Assembly: GCA_029718625.1 (NCBI GenBank)
Contig: CM056383.1
Span: forward strand, 20,809,930 to 20,873,929
DNA: 64,000 nt
Direction of reading: 5' to 3'
Source of the DNA: Synaphobranchus kaupii
Lineage: Eukaryota > Chordata > Actinopteri > Anguilliformes > Synaphobranchidae
This document shows, in pieces, positions 31,131 through 43,091 of the stretch. The notes beneath the pieces are model-generated. The model was not told where the DNA came from. It saw nothing but the letters and a program-made list of their open reading frames with translations, and did no database searches. The first letter of the stretch is position 1. Each line of letters begins with the position of its first letter. Both the position numbers and the translations under genes were made by a program.

Positions 31131-33137
31131 CCTTTGCGCAGATGGCAAATTTCACCTATTTAGGGGTGCTCTGTTTAAGGCTTTATAACTCCAGGTGTGA
31201 GCATCACATAAACTTGGTAAATGGCTTAAATGGAAGAAGACAGGTGTACCATTTACAATACAAACTTAGATTTGTTTATTTTCATAATTTAAGTCAAAAT
31301 AAAGTGCCACAAATGCAAAGAAACTTAGGGGGAAAAAATTAAAAATAGTTTTTTTTAATTTTGCTGAGAGCTACATAAGTGAAATCGGTAATATATATAC
31401 ATTTCCTGGATCATAAACTCCATGTCCACAAGTTTTGCAAAATCTGAGGATGATATGCAGAACTACTAAAGGTCTATGATGCAAAATATAGCCGTGTATC
31501 CTGTTGTCCATTAGTGTCTCCAAATCTATCCAAATGGCTAAATTGTGCACTGCTGCAAATAAAAAAAATTTATGAAATATTTAACTACAAATCAACAGTT
31601 TGGGCTCATAAAACTCACTTGTGCATAATTTCCAAGTGAGAATTATATATTTTCAGCAGTATAGGGGGGTAGATATCTATGGGTCCAAAACCCCTATGCA
31701 AAACATGTCATAAAATATTATATTATATTATACATTATAACGCATACACATTTGCTCCCTCTGGTGGCTTAAGATAAAAAACATTGATATCACAGTGTTA
31801 CATACACCTAAATATGTTGCCTAATCATTCACTCTTGTACCTCAATAAAACATCACTTGTCCCTGTACTCTACAGTATGTATACTTTTGTCCTGGGATTG
31901 CATTTTTCTGTATTCTTTTAATCTTTTAAGTTTTCCTATTCATAATAACTCCAAGGAAATTTTTACCTTAATCTACCACATATCAGCGCAACGGTAAATT
32001 GGAATGAGCACTTGTCATGCCATAAGAGACTCGTATCCATCATAGCCTATACTATGTATGATAACATGAACATAAAATAGTTTTCCACCATCTGTAAAAT
32101 GCTGCCAAATATTCTATCTTCAATGAACATCGGTAGCCTAGTTCAAAAATACATTTAGCTAACGATTGCACTACAGTATGTGAAATGCACTCAAAATGCG
32201 AAAATAACAACAGGGCTATCAAACTTGGAAAGACAGTGCTCGAGTGGAAACACGAACGTACGTATGTAGCCAGCGAGACCAACGGTATTTTAGACGCAAA
32301 AATACTTACATATCGCAAAAGGGGAATTATCCTGCATAATGCGTATTGTATATCGCTTGCGTAATACTAGACAGTTAAAACGAAAACTGCCGTTACGCTG
32401 GGCTGTAGTAAATTGCTCAAAGCACCCAAAAAGACTTGGCATATACCGTTGCGACGGTTATAATGTACTCTATTGGATAAAAAAGCCGACAATTAAACCA
32501 GAGTGAACTGTAATGCATGAGACAGGCTTATAGGGCATGGGGCTTATTACGCGGCGACGTTTCAGATAGTGTAATAGCGGTATAAAGTGTTGTATATTTC
32601 TCAAACCGATTGTACCAGACAATAAATGACAACTGAATTTTGAAAGGAACATCTCGGTGTGTAAAACCAATGGTAGGATTGTATATTTATTTCATATTTA
32701 GTAGCATATATTGCTAGTAGAATACATGGTAGAATGAGATAGTACTTTCACAGTTTATTTTGCATTTGAGTGAGCAGGGCTTTTCACGGCTTTTCTGGCA
32801 TACGATCAGGCTATTGTTGGATTTATCTCGTTGCTATGACGTTATTCTAATTTTATATGATGAATAAATATATGTATGAACTCAAACATAGACGATATTG
32901 TCCACTATGTCACGCATAGGTAGGTATAGACTAGGTGGGGTTTGCTTGATAAATGGACTTGCTACAGGGAAATAGTGGCACTTAGAAACTACGTATTCGG
33001 CAGAAATCGTCACGAACCGTCTACCAATAAATTTAAAACACAGAGTTTGTGATTTCCAATCATAGTTCGGCTGCAGTAGCAACGAATGTCTGAGTTGAGC
33101 AAAAAGCTTCCGCCGGCGCCACCTTCTGCGCAAAGGT
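31131..33137. mobile_element. Possible piggyBac-like non-autonomous element
   Basis: The left end is TTAA (31127-31130) followed by CCCCTTTGCGCAG. A complementary CTGCGCAAAGGTG lies at 33124-33136. The right TTAA is not preserved (TGTA). The right 130 bp, read in reverse, resembles 23228-23340. The inside holds only short frames. The assignment rests on the end motifs. Confidence 0.4.
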
Positions 33138-33139
33138 GT

Positions 33140-34575
33140 ATCCATCCATATCTACTGCAGCAGAGTGATGGTTTGAGGCTCGTTTGATACCTCAGACCCT
33201 TGATGACTTACAGCCATTTTGCCAACCATGTATTCCATACTGTTCCAGCATAATTTACAGCTAAATCTAGTCCCACCCCCCAATTCCCATAGAGAGCTAT
33301 TCAAATACAGAGAGGTTACAGTATCACTTGTAAGAGTACCAGAAAATAAGATATCAAGAGTCTTTTATGTTGTTGGGTCACAGACATCAGGAAGTCATGA
33401 CATGCAAAGGATATGCAACCAAATATTAAAAACTATTACTTTATTCTACATTTTGTTAAACTGTCCAATTTTTTTTGATGCCCGGAAATGAGGGGGACTA
33501 TGTACTAAAGGTTCTATAATTTCTAAACGGTTCATCCGATATGGATGAAAAAGCCCTAACATTAAAGCTGACAGTCTGCACTTCAACCACACTGTCACTG
33601 TATCCACTGTAAACTCAAAGTGCTAGAGTAGAGAACCAAAATAACAAAAACTATGTCACTGTCCAATGAATTTCATTGAGATGAAATGAGTGAGTTTTTG
33701 GAGATGATTTGTAAAGATACAGTAATTGACTCCTTACGAGGAAAGGGTTGTGCTCACATAATTATCTTCACTGTTTTTTCTTTTTTCTTATTTAATTTAA
33801 ACCATGTTCAGTGGCCTTGCCAACAGTAAGACAAGTAAATGACACACCTGAAGGACCATGTGAATTAACTTTGTCTCCAGCACTGGATATGTTTTTATAA
33901 TGGGTTCTGCAGACAGGTAACCCTGACAATACACAATTTACTCAATAATGCTTCAGTAATAGGTTAATACAGCCTTCAAGAACACAGTGATGCCTTGATT
34001 TTCGTTTATTCATTTCATTTTCAGTACTGAGGATGGATGCAAAAATCCCCAGAATATAGAAATGGTAACTAATCATCATTTTTATTGTAGTTACAGTGAA
34101 GGACACCCTCAACTGAAGTTATAAATTCTGAACTCATATACATTGTAATGGATTAATAAATACATAAACAAATGTGCTGCCGTCTACACGGTGTGATCCA
34201 GCAATAAAAGCAACATTTTATTTTTAACACTTGAAAAGAAAATTCATTGTCATGTCTTGCCAAAACATCAGATTTGCATAGTCATTATTGCTGTCAAAAT
34301 AATGCAGCACCAAACACAGAGATACATTTAGAAGTGATCTGATCTGTAGCTGTATAAGTCTCACTGCACAGAACAAATGGCATTATTGCCGACATTGGTT
34401 TCTGATACAATCTCTGACCGTTTAAGCGATCACCCTATCCAATTACAGAGGTTTTACATGTACTTTCTTATTGGTTCAGTTTTCTTAATACTGAGGCCAA
34501 TATAGTTGCACTTCTCAGGATGCCGAATGACAACCAGAAAACCATTTAATGTAATACTTCTGCTTGGGCAGGCAA
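33140..34575. other. Intergenic stretch without a recognisable gene
   Basis: AT-rich unique-looking DNA with no supported coding region or repeat structure. Confidence 0.5.
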
Positions 34576-34819
34576 AGTATGACGTACATTATAATTGGTG
34601 ATGAAACACTTCCTACCATTTGTCATATTACTAATCCTTTCCAGTTGCACAGGGTGGATATTCCTCATAGTACAAGATAAGTCAATTAATAAATACGCCA
34701 ATATGACCATGGAACACAGAAACACATTTTTTGCTGGTTTACCACAATCCTTATATTTGAGTCCACATTTTCCGTACAGTGATATATATACACACAGACA
34801 ACAAAGTAAAGGAAATACT

Positions 34820-35015
34820 ACAGTGAGGGTGGCTCTGTTATGCTGTGGGGGGCTTGGTTTGGGTCCTATTAGATGGAAGGGTCACTGCAAATCAATACAG
34901 AGTTATTTTGAGTGATCACCTTTATCCTATGATGAAACATTTCCATCCTGATGAGTGATCTCTTCCAGGATGACAATGCCCCCATCCACAGGGCATGAGG
35001 GATCACTAAATGATT
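34820..35015 (+). pseudogene. Tc1-type transposase fragment
   Basis: Translation in shifting frames gives VRVALLCCGGLGLGPIRWKG and then FQDDNAPIHRA, the segment from the GSVMLWG motif to the second catalytic Asp. There are several stops and no termini nearby. It is a different family from the other Tc1 copies in the window. Confidence 0.6.
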
Positions 35016-35654
35016 ATATTAGAGTTCCAAAGACTAGAATCTATGCTAGACTAGAGGTAGAATCTATGTTAAAGGGATAGTTTGGAATTTTGGACATAAT
35101 GTCTCAATTACTACTTACCCATGATGTAGTTGATTGATGGACATACACACATTGCTAACTGCTAGCATCCACTACCAAACGCACTTAAACACTCCACAGT
35201 GCACCCAAAGCAAATAAAATACGACGACAGTCTATCGGGGTTATTTTGAGTGTTTATACCATCATTTTTGAAGTCAAACTATCGTTGAATCCTTTACTTT
35301 GTGCTGACCTACAGTCAAGTCGGAAAGTCTGCACACCCCTTTCACCTTCTCCACGTTTTATTACGTTACAGACATATTCTACAATAGATTGAGTTCATTT
35401 TTTTTGTCTCAAAATTCTACACAAAATAGCCCATAATGACAAAGTGAAACAGGTTTTTAGACATTTGTGCGAATTTATTAAAAATCAAAATGTTAAATAT
35501 CATATGTACACAAGTGTGCACACCCTTTGATATGACACACAAAAGTGAGCTGACGTGCATTTTGTTTCCACTGATACTGCTTGAGATGTTTCTACAACTT
35601 AACCCTTTCCAGCCTAAGCGAATATTGGGTCAACATTCTATTCCATTTTATTTC

Positions 35655-36441
35655 TTAATGTGTGTTGCAAAAATGTTTGTAGTGTGATCATATCAGATAC
35701 CTAAACTTGATATACCATTGTAAACAGGATAACTGGGGCTTTCAAATGATATAAGAAATAATAGGATTACTTGATGGCAATATCATCAATTATGGAAATA
35801 CATTTACCAACTAAATTTATAAAACATTCTAAATGGCTATTTTCTAATGAGAAACCTACTATTTTACCCATTTCATGTTCAAGATAGGGGGAAACTTACA
35901 GTGTATGATATCTTCACCATTGTGTGAGTCATATAGAATAGTAATCAGAATAGATTTATCTTCTACTGCTCAAAAGTTATAACCACTTCAGTGATGGGTA
36001 AGAAAAGGCTAAAATAAACGCTTTAGAATGTTAGGTTCATTGAAAATATGACGTGTATGCAAAACTGTTTGTGGTGTGATCATATTATGTTACACCCCTA
36101 AAGATAATATACCATTTTAAACAGGATAACTGGAGCTTTCCATTTATATACAATAATATGCTTACTTTAACACAATATCATCAATTATTAAAACAAATCA
36201 CAAAATAAATAATAATAAAAAAACTTTCTAAATGGCTATTCTCCATGAGAAACCTAGGTTTTTAAACATTTCATGTTCAAGATCGAGGGAGACAAACTGT
36301 GTGGTATCTTCACTGTTTTGTAAGTGATATAGAGTAGAAATCAGAACAGATTTATCATTTACTGCTCAAAAGTTATATCATCTTAGTGATGTATGGGAAA
36401 AGGCAAAAAAAAAAATTTTAGTAGAATGTTAGCTTCATTGA
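35655..36441. repeat. Tandem duplication of about 390 bp inside the piggyBac-like element
   Basis: Units at about 35655-36043 and 36053-36441 share TTTGTRGTGTGATCATAT, AAACAGGATAACTGG, TCTAAATGGCTATT, ATTTCATGTTCAAGAT and CTGCTCAAAAGTTATA in the same order, with clear divergence between copies. Confidence 0.85.
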
Positions 36442-36737
36442 CATTTCACATTACCACTTATCCATACTCCTAATGGGTCACTGTTGAGAATCTGTTGATA
36501 TAATGCTAAATTGAAAGACACATACACTGAAATATACAATGTATGTATATGTATAACATAGTGAATGGATGAACTAAGTAAATGGATAACATTGTAAAAC
36601 AAATAAAAACAAGATACAACCCATGGCAAATATCAGTTTAGATACCCGTAAAATTAATGCATTGGATTTATTTACAGTAAAATCATTAATGTATTAGTAC
36701 AGATACAGCAGACAAATCTATGGTCAAGCATAAATAC

Positions 36738-36877
36738 CTTCAATATATTCAAAAATCAAGAAGATAACAGTAAGTGCATGCATGCCCTGATGGTCCTCCG
36801 TGTCGTGCTCTGCAGTGACCCTCAGCACCTTCCTTCTCTTCAGGGACTGTATCAGATGGCTAAATGTCCATCCTTTG
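36738..36877 (-). other. Candidate exon within the piggyBac-like element
   Basis: The acceptor TATTGCAG ends at 36878 and a donor GAAG|GTATTT lies at 36738/36737. The frame reads KGWTFSHLIQSLKRRKVLRV, TAEHDTEDHQGMHALTVIFL and so on to the donor. It pairs in orientation with the CTGAG|GTAAGA donor at 38007. I recognise no family. It may be a chance pair of splice-like sites. Confidence 0.3.
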
Positions 36878-37175
36878 CTGCAATACATAAATATGTAATC
36901 ATTTACCATTTTATTAATCCATAACATATCATATAAAACCATTTCTGAGTAATTAAAGGGCTTGCAATAACATCATCTTACAGCAAACGCTTTATGCTTA
37001 TGTCAGGAATATATAAAATAGCTATTCTGGACACAAGCATAATGTCCATCCATAGCTGTAATAGATACATATATTATCAGGTGCCATGTCATTAATCCAT
37101 AACATATAAAACCATTTCTGAGTCATTAAAGGGGTGTATAATGAGAATGACATTTTACAGAAAACACTTTATGCT
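36860..37175. repeat. Second tandem duplication (about 180 bp unit)
   Basis: TTAATCCATAACATAT, AAAACCATTTCTGAGT and CACTTTATGCT/CGCTTTATGCT blocks recur in the same order at about 36905-36995 and 37090-37172. Confidence 0.75.
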
Positions 37176-38825
37176 CCAGAATAACGTTAGATACAAAGCA
37201 CAACAATAACACAATGTTAGACTACTTAACACAATGTTACTAGACTACTTAGCATAATGTCCATTCATATAAGATATTGTTTTGAATGAACAGACCTAAA
37301 TCATCAGTGACATTGGCTCAACTGAATGATGTCTTTTTGTCATATTTGTCTAAACAGGCTAATCTTGCTCAAGTCAAAAACGTGAGTCAGAAAATAAAAC
37401 GTGAAGCTGACGTTACGTTAGGAAATGTTTGCTGTTTAGTTCTCTACTCCATTCATTTTCGACAGGACTGATCAACAACAACCTTCAAATTTATACATAA
37501 CGTTATGTTAAAAAACTAGCTAGTTAGTACTTGCTATTGATAAGACTAATAGTTGAGTATAACATTTATAAAAAGCAAGACAGCTAGCAAGACAGACAGC
37601 AGAGCTAACGTTTCAAATTAGGAAAACAAAAACGCAGAAAAGAAAATGGCTGTTCGCGCGGTTTAGGATGACAGCTCACTGTTAGACTAACGTTATTTGT
37701 TTTAGCTTTAGTTCGCTATTATTTAGTTATGAAAGTCTACACTAAGATACGGAAAATATTCACATCTAACGTTATCACTTCACTTATTCATTGTATGACA
37801 GACTTTTTCACAATTTCATCTCAAAACGAGCTGGGGTAACAACAACACAGTGGCATCATTTGAAGCTAGAGCCGAACGTTAGCTACCTTAGCGAATTTCA
37901 AGTGAAAATATGAGAAAGTCTGCGGTACAAAAACAGGATTTTATTCAAAATAAAATCGTTTCTGAAGTAATATCTATGGTTAATTATTATCTTAAATATT
38001 TCTTACCTCAGGGGGTTTACTGGCTTTCCCTCAGTCGCAGTAAAGTCTTCAGACGATAGTCTTCTGTCCGAGGTGGTCCGCTCCGCCCGTGGTGAAGCAA
38101 ATGGAGATTTACGAGGTTGACGTGCGGTTTTATTTAGCGGTCTACAAATAAATCCCCGCCCACTAAGCTCATGAACCAATTATATGCAATTGTAGCTTAT
38201 TTTGTCATCTGTAACTAGCAGTTTTCAAAAAGAAAATCAGTGATTGGACGGCAGAGCTATTATACGTCAAACCATCAGCACAATTGTACTGAAATTAGAA
38301 CGGTCTGGCTTTAAAGGGTTAATTGGAGTCCACCTGTGATAAATTCAATTGATTGGACATGATTGGGGATTGCCAACACCAGCCTATATAAGGTCCCACA
38401 GTTGACAGTGCATGTCAGAGCAAACTCCAAGCCATGGGGTCAAAGGAATTATCTGCAGACCTCAGAAACAGGATTGTGTCAAGGCATAGATCTGGAGAAG
38501 GGTACGGAAAAATCTCTGCAGCTTTACAGGTCCCAAAGAGCACAGTGGCCACCATCATTCGTAAATGGAAGAAGTTTGGAACCACCAAGAATCTTCCTAG
38601 ACCTGGCCGTCCGGCCAAACTGAGCAATCGGGGAACACGAGCCTTGGCCAGGGAGGTGAGCAGGAACCCGAGGGTCACTCTGACAGAGCTCCAGCGTATC
38701 CTTGTGGAGATGGGAGAACCTTTCAGAAGATCAACCATCCAGGCAGCACTCCACCAATCATGCCTTTATGGTAGAGTGGCCAGACGGAAGCCCCTCCTTA
38801 GTAAAAGGCACATCACAGCCCGCTT

Positions 38826-39946
38826 TGTTAGGATCCTGTAATTCTGTCTGTTTTATTTGTTATGTTTCCTGATTTCTTCCTTTTGTTTTTCCTGCATTTC
38901 CCTCGCGATTGTCAGTCCGCGTTCCATGTTCCTCAGATTCCACTCCCTGTCTTTGTCATTACACTATTCGGGTGATTTTGGGAACATTCGGGTTTCCTCT
39001 GTATTTCGTATCTCGTTTTCTTGCTTCTGGCTTTATTAATATTTGTATTTAATACTAATGTACTAATCATACTAACTGTTAGATTAGATTTAATACTAAC
39101 CTGCTAACAAACTAACGTGTATATAATGCTAACCTACTAACATTAGGGTTTTAGAGTTCGCTACTAACATTACTAATTACTAATTAATCTTGGGTTTCTA
39201 CCTGCAGCTGTCATTTCCCTCCTCGTTATCCTATCCCTGTATCTATCGGTGATTTCGCAGTCTCTGCACGTGTGTCCACTTTCGTGTTCCTCCCCTCTGA
39301 GCTGTGCACTTGTTTACCTGCTAACCCCAGGCCGTTTGCTATCATTGTGTCTATGTGTATTCCTGTCCGTGTCTTACGTTTCCCCCGTCATTGTATTATT
39401 GGTCCTTGTTAACCCTCATTGTTCTCACCTGTGTACTCTCCCATTTCCCCTCCCCTTCACACCTGATTCCTTTTGTGTCATCTTCTCCTTGTGTATTTAA
39501 ACCCTGTTATTTCAGTCTGTCTTCGCGGGTTCCTTACACAAGATTTTTTTGCTTCTGTATTGTTTCTGAGTCTACTCCGAGTTTCTTAGTTATTTGTTTC
39601 CGAGTTTTTTGTTATCCCTCGTCCTTCCCCTGTTATTTTAGTTTTGTTGTCTGATCTTCGTTTTGTCTTTTTGTTCCTCCTCTGTCTCCCCGGTTTTGAC
39701 CCCTGCCTGTGTTCTCGCGACCCTGCTTTTGGATCCTGTTTTTGTGCTTTTGCTGTGCCTGCCCGGTTTTGACCCCTGCCTGTTCCTTGACCACTCTTTG
39801 GACTGTGCTTTGTATCGTTGCCTGTCTCCCCGGTTTTTCGACCCTGCCTGTCTGTACCACGGATTGCTGCCTTGGCCTTTTATTAAACTTCGGTTTTTCA
39901 TACTCCTGCCTGCGTTTGGGTCCTTTTCCCCCGCCCGAAGATAACA
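38826..39946. mobile_element. Solo LTR, 1,121 bp, with CGCTT target duplication
   Basis: It begins TGTTAGGATCCTG, ends GAAGATAACA (TG...CA ends), and is flanked by CGCTT at 38821-38825 and 39947-39951. There is no internal coding region. ATTAAA near 39891 could be the polyadenylation signal, which would place the LTR in plus orientation. Three units with CCGGTTTTGACCCCTGCCTG or close variants near 39690, 39763 and 39830 form a tandem array of about 70 bp. Family (gypsy, BEL or retrovirus-like) is not decided by the sequence. Confidence 0.85.
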
Positions 39947-40430
39947 CGCTTGAAGTTTTCCAAAAGGCACCTAGACGACTCTCAAACCATGAGAATCAAG
40001 ATTCTCTGGTCTGATGAAACCAAAATTGAATTTTTTGGCCTGAATACCAAGCGTCACGTCTGGAGGAAACCAGGCACCGCTCATCACCTGGCTAATACCA
40101 TCCCTACAGTGAAGCATGGCGGTGGCAGCATCATGATGTGGGGATGTTTTTCAGCAGCGGGAACGGGGTGACTAGTCCTGATAGAGGGAAAGATGAATGC
40201 AGCTAAGTACACCGAGATCCTTGAAGAAAACCTGCTCCAGAGCGCTCTGGACCTCAGACTGGGGCGAAAGTTTACCTTCCAACATGACAACAACCCGAAG
40301 CACACAGCCAAGAGAACAAAGGAGTGGCTTCGGAGAAAGTCTGTGCATGTCCTTGAGTGGCCCAGCCAGAGCCCAGATCTGAATTCAATTGAACATCTGT
40401 GGAAAGAGCTGAAAATGGCTGTGTACCGAC

Positions 40431-43091
40431 TAGGGTTGCAAATTCTAAGGAATTTCCTTGATCGATAGTCGTCAACGTTAATGAACAATTAATCAATCAA
40501 TCGATAACAAAACAGCTAAAAATAGCTTATGACATAGAAAATACAAAATGCATGTTTTTTTCCTCAATCAAAGATTTATTGAAACATTTGAGAAATACGT
40601 CTGTTTCATAGCATAACACAAATATAACTATGAACGCTGTTTTGTTTAAGTATATTTTAATATTTTAATAAGGCTCGGGAAATTGCGCTCACTCTTCCGA
40701 GGCGAATTAGTGACTAACACGTTCGTCTGACATATACAAAAATAAGATGAGCCTTAATTAGAAACTTAAATTTGCTAAATGATTATGAAATAGATAAATA
40801 AAGATAAATAACGTTTTTGAAAACAGCGCTATAATAGATTCCCTCTTTAAATAATAAAGCTACAACAAACTACGACAGCTCAGGCCTCAGTTTAAAACTT
40901 AAACTCTATAAGTGCAGTACATACCTAAGCCTGCTGATTTTTATTTAAGAATATAAGAATATTTACATGATCAGGGGTGAGTCGTGTGCGCAGTCGGTTA
41001 ACAGTGAGACCAGCTGCTGAAAATACGCGTTCCGATGGGACCGATGACCCAGGCACGCATAAGTAGCGTCGCGCCAACTTTGCCAGCCTCAGGAATCTTC
41101 CTCCGTGGACTTTCCACCAATCTGTGGGACTGACATTTAGCAGTGGTGGAATGTCCTTCAGAAAGTTGTCCACTTCTGTTTCCGTGTCGTTGGTGCGGGT
41201 GGAGTAGTGGTCGCCCAGGAGTAGCAGCATAGCATTGGAAGCGCGTCTCACAGACTGAGGCGCGGCTTCCTGGACTGCAGCACCGGCCTGCGACCCCCCT
41301 CGTCTCCGCTGTCGGTCGCATGGCTCGCTTCGTCCGTGGTGGTCACATCCACTTCTGCTGCCAGTTCAAGCAGTTTGGCATTCGCAGCCAGTCTCCTCAC
41401 TGGCGTCAGAAATCCCAGGTGCTTGTGGCGAGGATCCAGCATCGATGCGATCATCGCTGGTGTTGATGTCAAGTCATCGGACTGAACCTGTGTTTCAAAT
41501 AAACAAACTATCAATAAGCAGCCATCGCTTTGTATGGGCAATGCAGATTTTTGGAAATTACTAGGCTATATGTACATTCAATAGGCTATAGGCTATCCGG
41601 CTCAACGTGGACATAAAATTATTATGGGCATAATTACCTTCATTCGTTCACCCAGCGAAGTCCGCACTTTAGACTTGAACTCGGCTACTTTACTGCTGTC
41701 TCCTTCTTCTCTCATTAGATGGGTATCAATCAGACTGAACGTGATCGGGTACGTGTTAGAGATTGAGACCTCTGTTTCGGCAGACATCACCGTAGTGGCA
41801 CACTTGAGTGCTCCCAACACAGGCGCCATGTCCTCCATGAGCTGCCAGTATTCATCCTTCAGCTCGAGGACCCTGGCATCTTGGAGTTTGGTCACCGTGC
41901 GATCGGAAAGAACAGCGTTCACAGCCCACCGCTGTTCCACCAGCCTGTCGAACATCTCACAGACGGAGTTCCATCTTGTCTTGCAAGACTGTATCAGACG
42001 GTGAGTTGGCAGTCGCATTTGTTGCTGCTTTGCCTCCAGCGCTTTAGTAGCAGGGGTGCTGTGGTGAAAATGCTTCACCAGCTTGCCAGCTGCAACGATG
42101 ACCCGGTACACATAGATGCCAAAGCCATCATTGATGGCCAGCTGTAAAGTGTGCGCGAAGCACGTAACCGATTTCCACGCAACTCGAGTGGGGTTGTTGG
42201 CTGCCACAATATTGGCTGCGTTGTCATGGACACACGCTATGACTCGGCCAGCGAGCCCCCATGACTCCACAGCCTCATTTAACTTATGTGCTAAGTTGTC
42301 AGCCATATGTCTAACTGACATGATTTCGGTGAGCAGCACCGCTGATTTCACCTGCCAATCCTCAGCTATGTAGTGGCAAGTTATCGTGATGTAGCTCTCG
42401 GTGGTCAAGGCGGTCCAACAGTCGGTTGTGAGGGCCACGTTGACTGAAGCTAGCTGTGCCTTTAACTCGCCCTTCCTCTCCGTGTAGCGGGCTTCCAAAC
42501 GGCTCGTGATGGTGCCTCTAGATGGGATGCGGTAGCCTGGCTCAAGGAAGTTGATGAGTTCCCGAAAACCCTCGCTGTCAACTGTGTTTATTGGCATCAT
42601 GTCTTTTTCCATCATGTGGCACAGCCTTTGGGTGATACCCTCCGCCCGGCGAGCATCGCAATTTCTCCTTGCTAACACCGACGCAATGGTCGGTTGTGAT
42701 GCATCTGCCCCCGCCAACAACATGGATGGATGCTGGCTTTTGAGGTGGTACATTAATGGACTTGTGCAGGTGTTGTATTTTAAAACAACATCACAATGAT
42801 GGCAATGCACATTGTTGTCTTTTTGTGTGAAATGTTCCCACACGAGACTCCTTTTTGCCCGCTTCATGGTTGAGTGAGTCTTCTTCTTTGTAAAGTTAAT
42901 AACATGTTTCCTAATTGCAGTGCGCGCGCCCCCTTGTGTTTAACTTAATGATTGCATTTCACCAACAGCTCCCGTTGACACAATTAAGATGAGACCGCAA
43001 ATAGTTCAATTTGATCGTTAATTTGAAATGGTCGATCGATCAAATTATTAACGGCAATTAATCGATCAACGATTAATCGTTAACACCCCTA
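40431..43091 (-). mobile_element. Complete hAT transposon, 2,661 bp
   Basis: GTACCGAC at 40423-40430 and 43092-43099 is an 8-bp target duplication, as hAT elements make. The terminal repeats are TAGGGTTGCAAAT and, from the other side, TAGGGGTGTTAAC. Both subterminal regions are rich in ATCGAT, ATTAATCG and GTTAACG-like motifs that may bind the transposase. It interrupts the Tc1 transposase near its end. Confidence 0.92.
40925..42867 (-). pseudogene. hAT (Ac-like, ZBED-type) transposase with one frameshift
   Basis: Exon 1 is 42867-41638 (410 codons, donor GTAATT) and exon 2 starts at 41487 after ACACAG; the phase matches. It shows a BED finger (VWEHFTQKDNNVHCHHCDVV...HLKSQH), TTDCWTALTTES (first D), VHDNAANIV (second D), CFAHTLQLAI, and the C-terminal dimerisation region PGSSVPSERVFSAAGLTVNR. 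In exon 2 the frame changes near 41280-41300, next to a run of six C on the plus strand, before the stop at 40925. Apart from that shift it is full length (about 600 residues). A sequencing error at the homopolymer is possible, in which case the element could be intact. Confidence 0.88.

Larger units (their letters stand above)
35603..38318. mobile_element. piggyBac-like non-autonomous element, 2,716 bp
   Basis: TTAA lies at 35599-35602 and 38319-38322, with termini CCCTTTCCAGCC and complement CCCTTTAAAGCC. This matches the piggyBac rule of TTAA duplication and CCY...RGG ends. No transposase is visible. It contains a tandem duplication (35655-36441), a second one (36860-37175), and on the minus strand a CpG-containing segment ending in a CTGAG|GTAAGA donor (38007), which could be a captured or ancestral promoter and first exon. 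Confidence 0.8.

Noticed and set aside
39633..39970. Two overlapping minus-strand frames of about 104-110 codons
   Set aside because: They lie inside the solo LTR and translate its tandem repeats into Lys/Arg/Gln-rich sequence without any domain.
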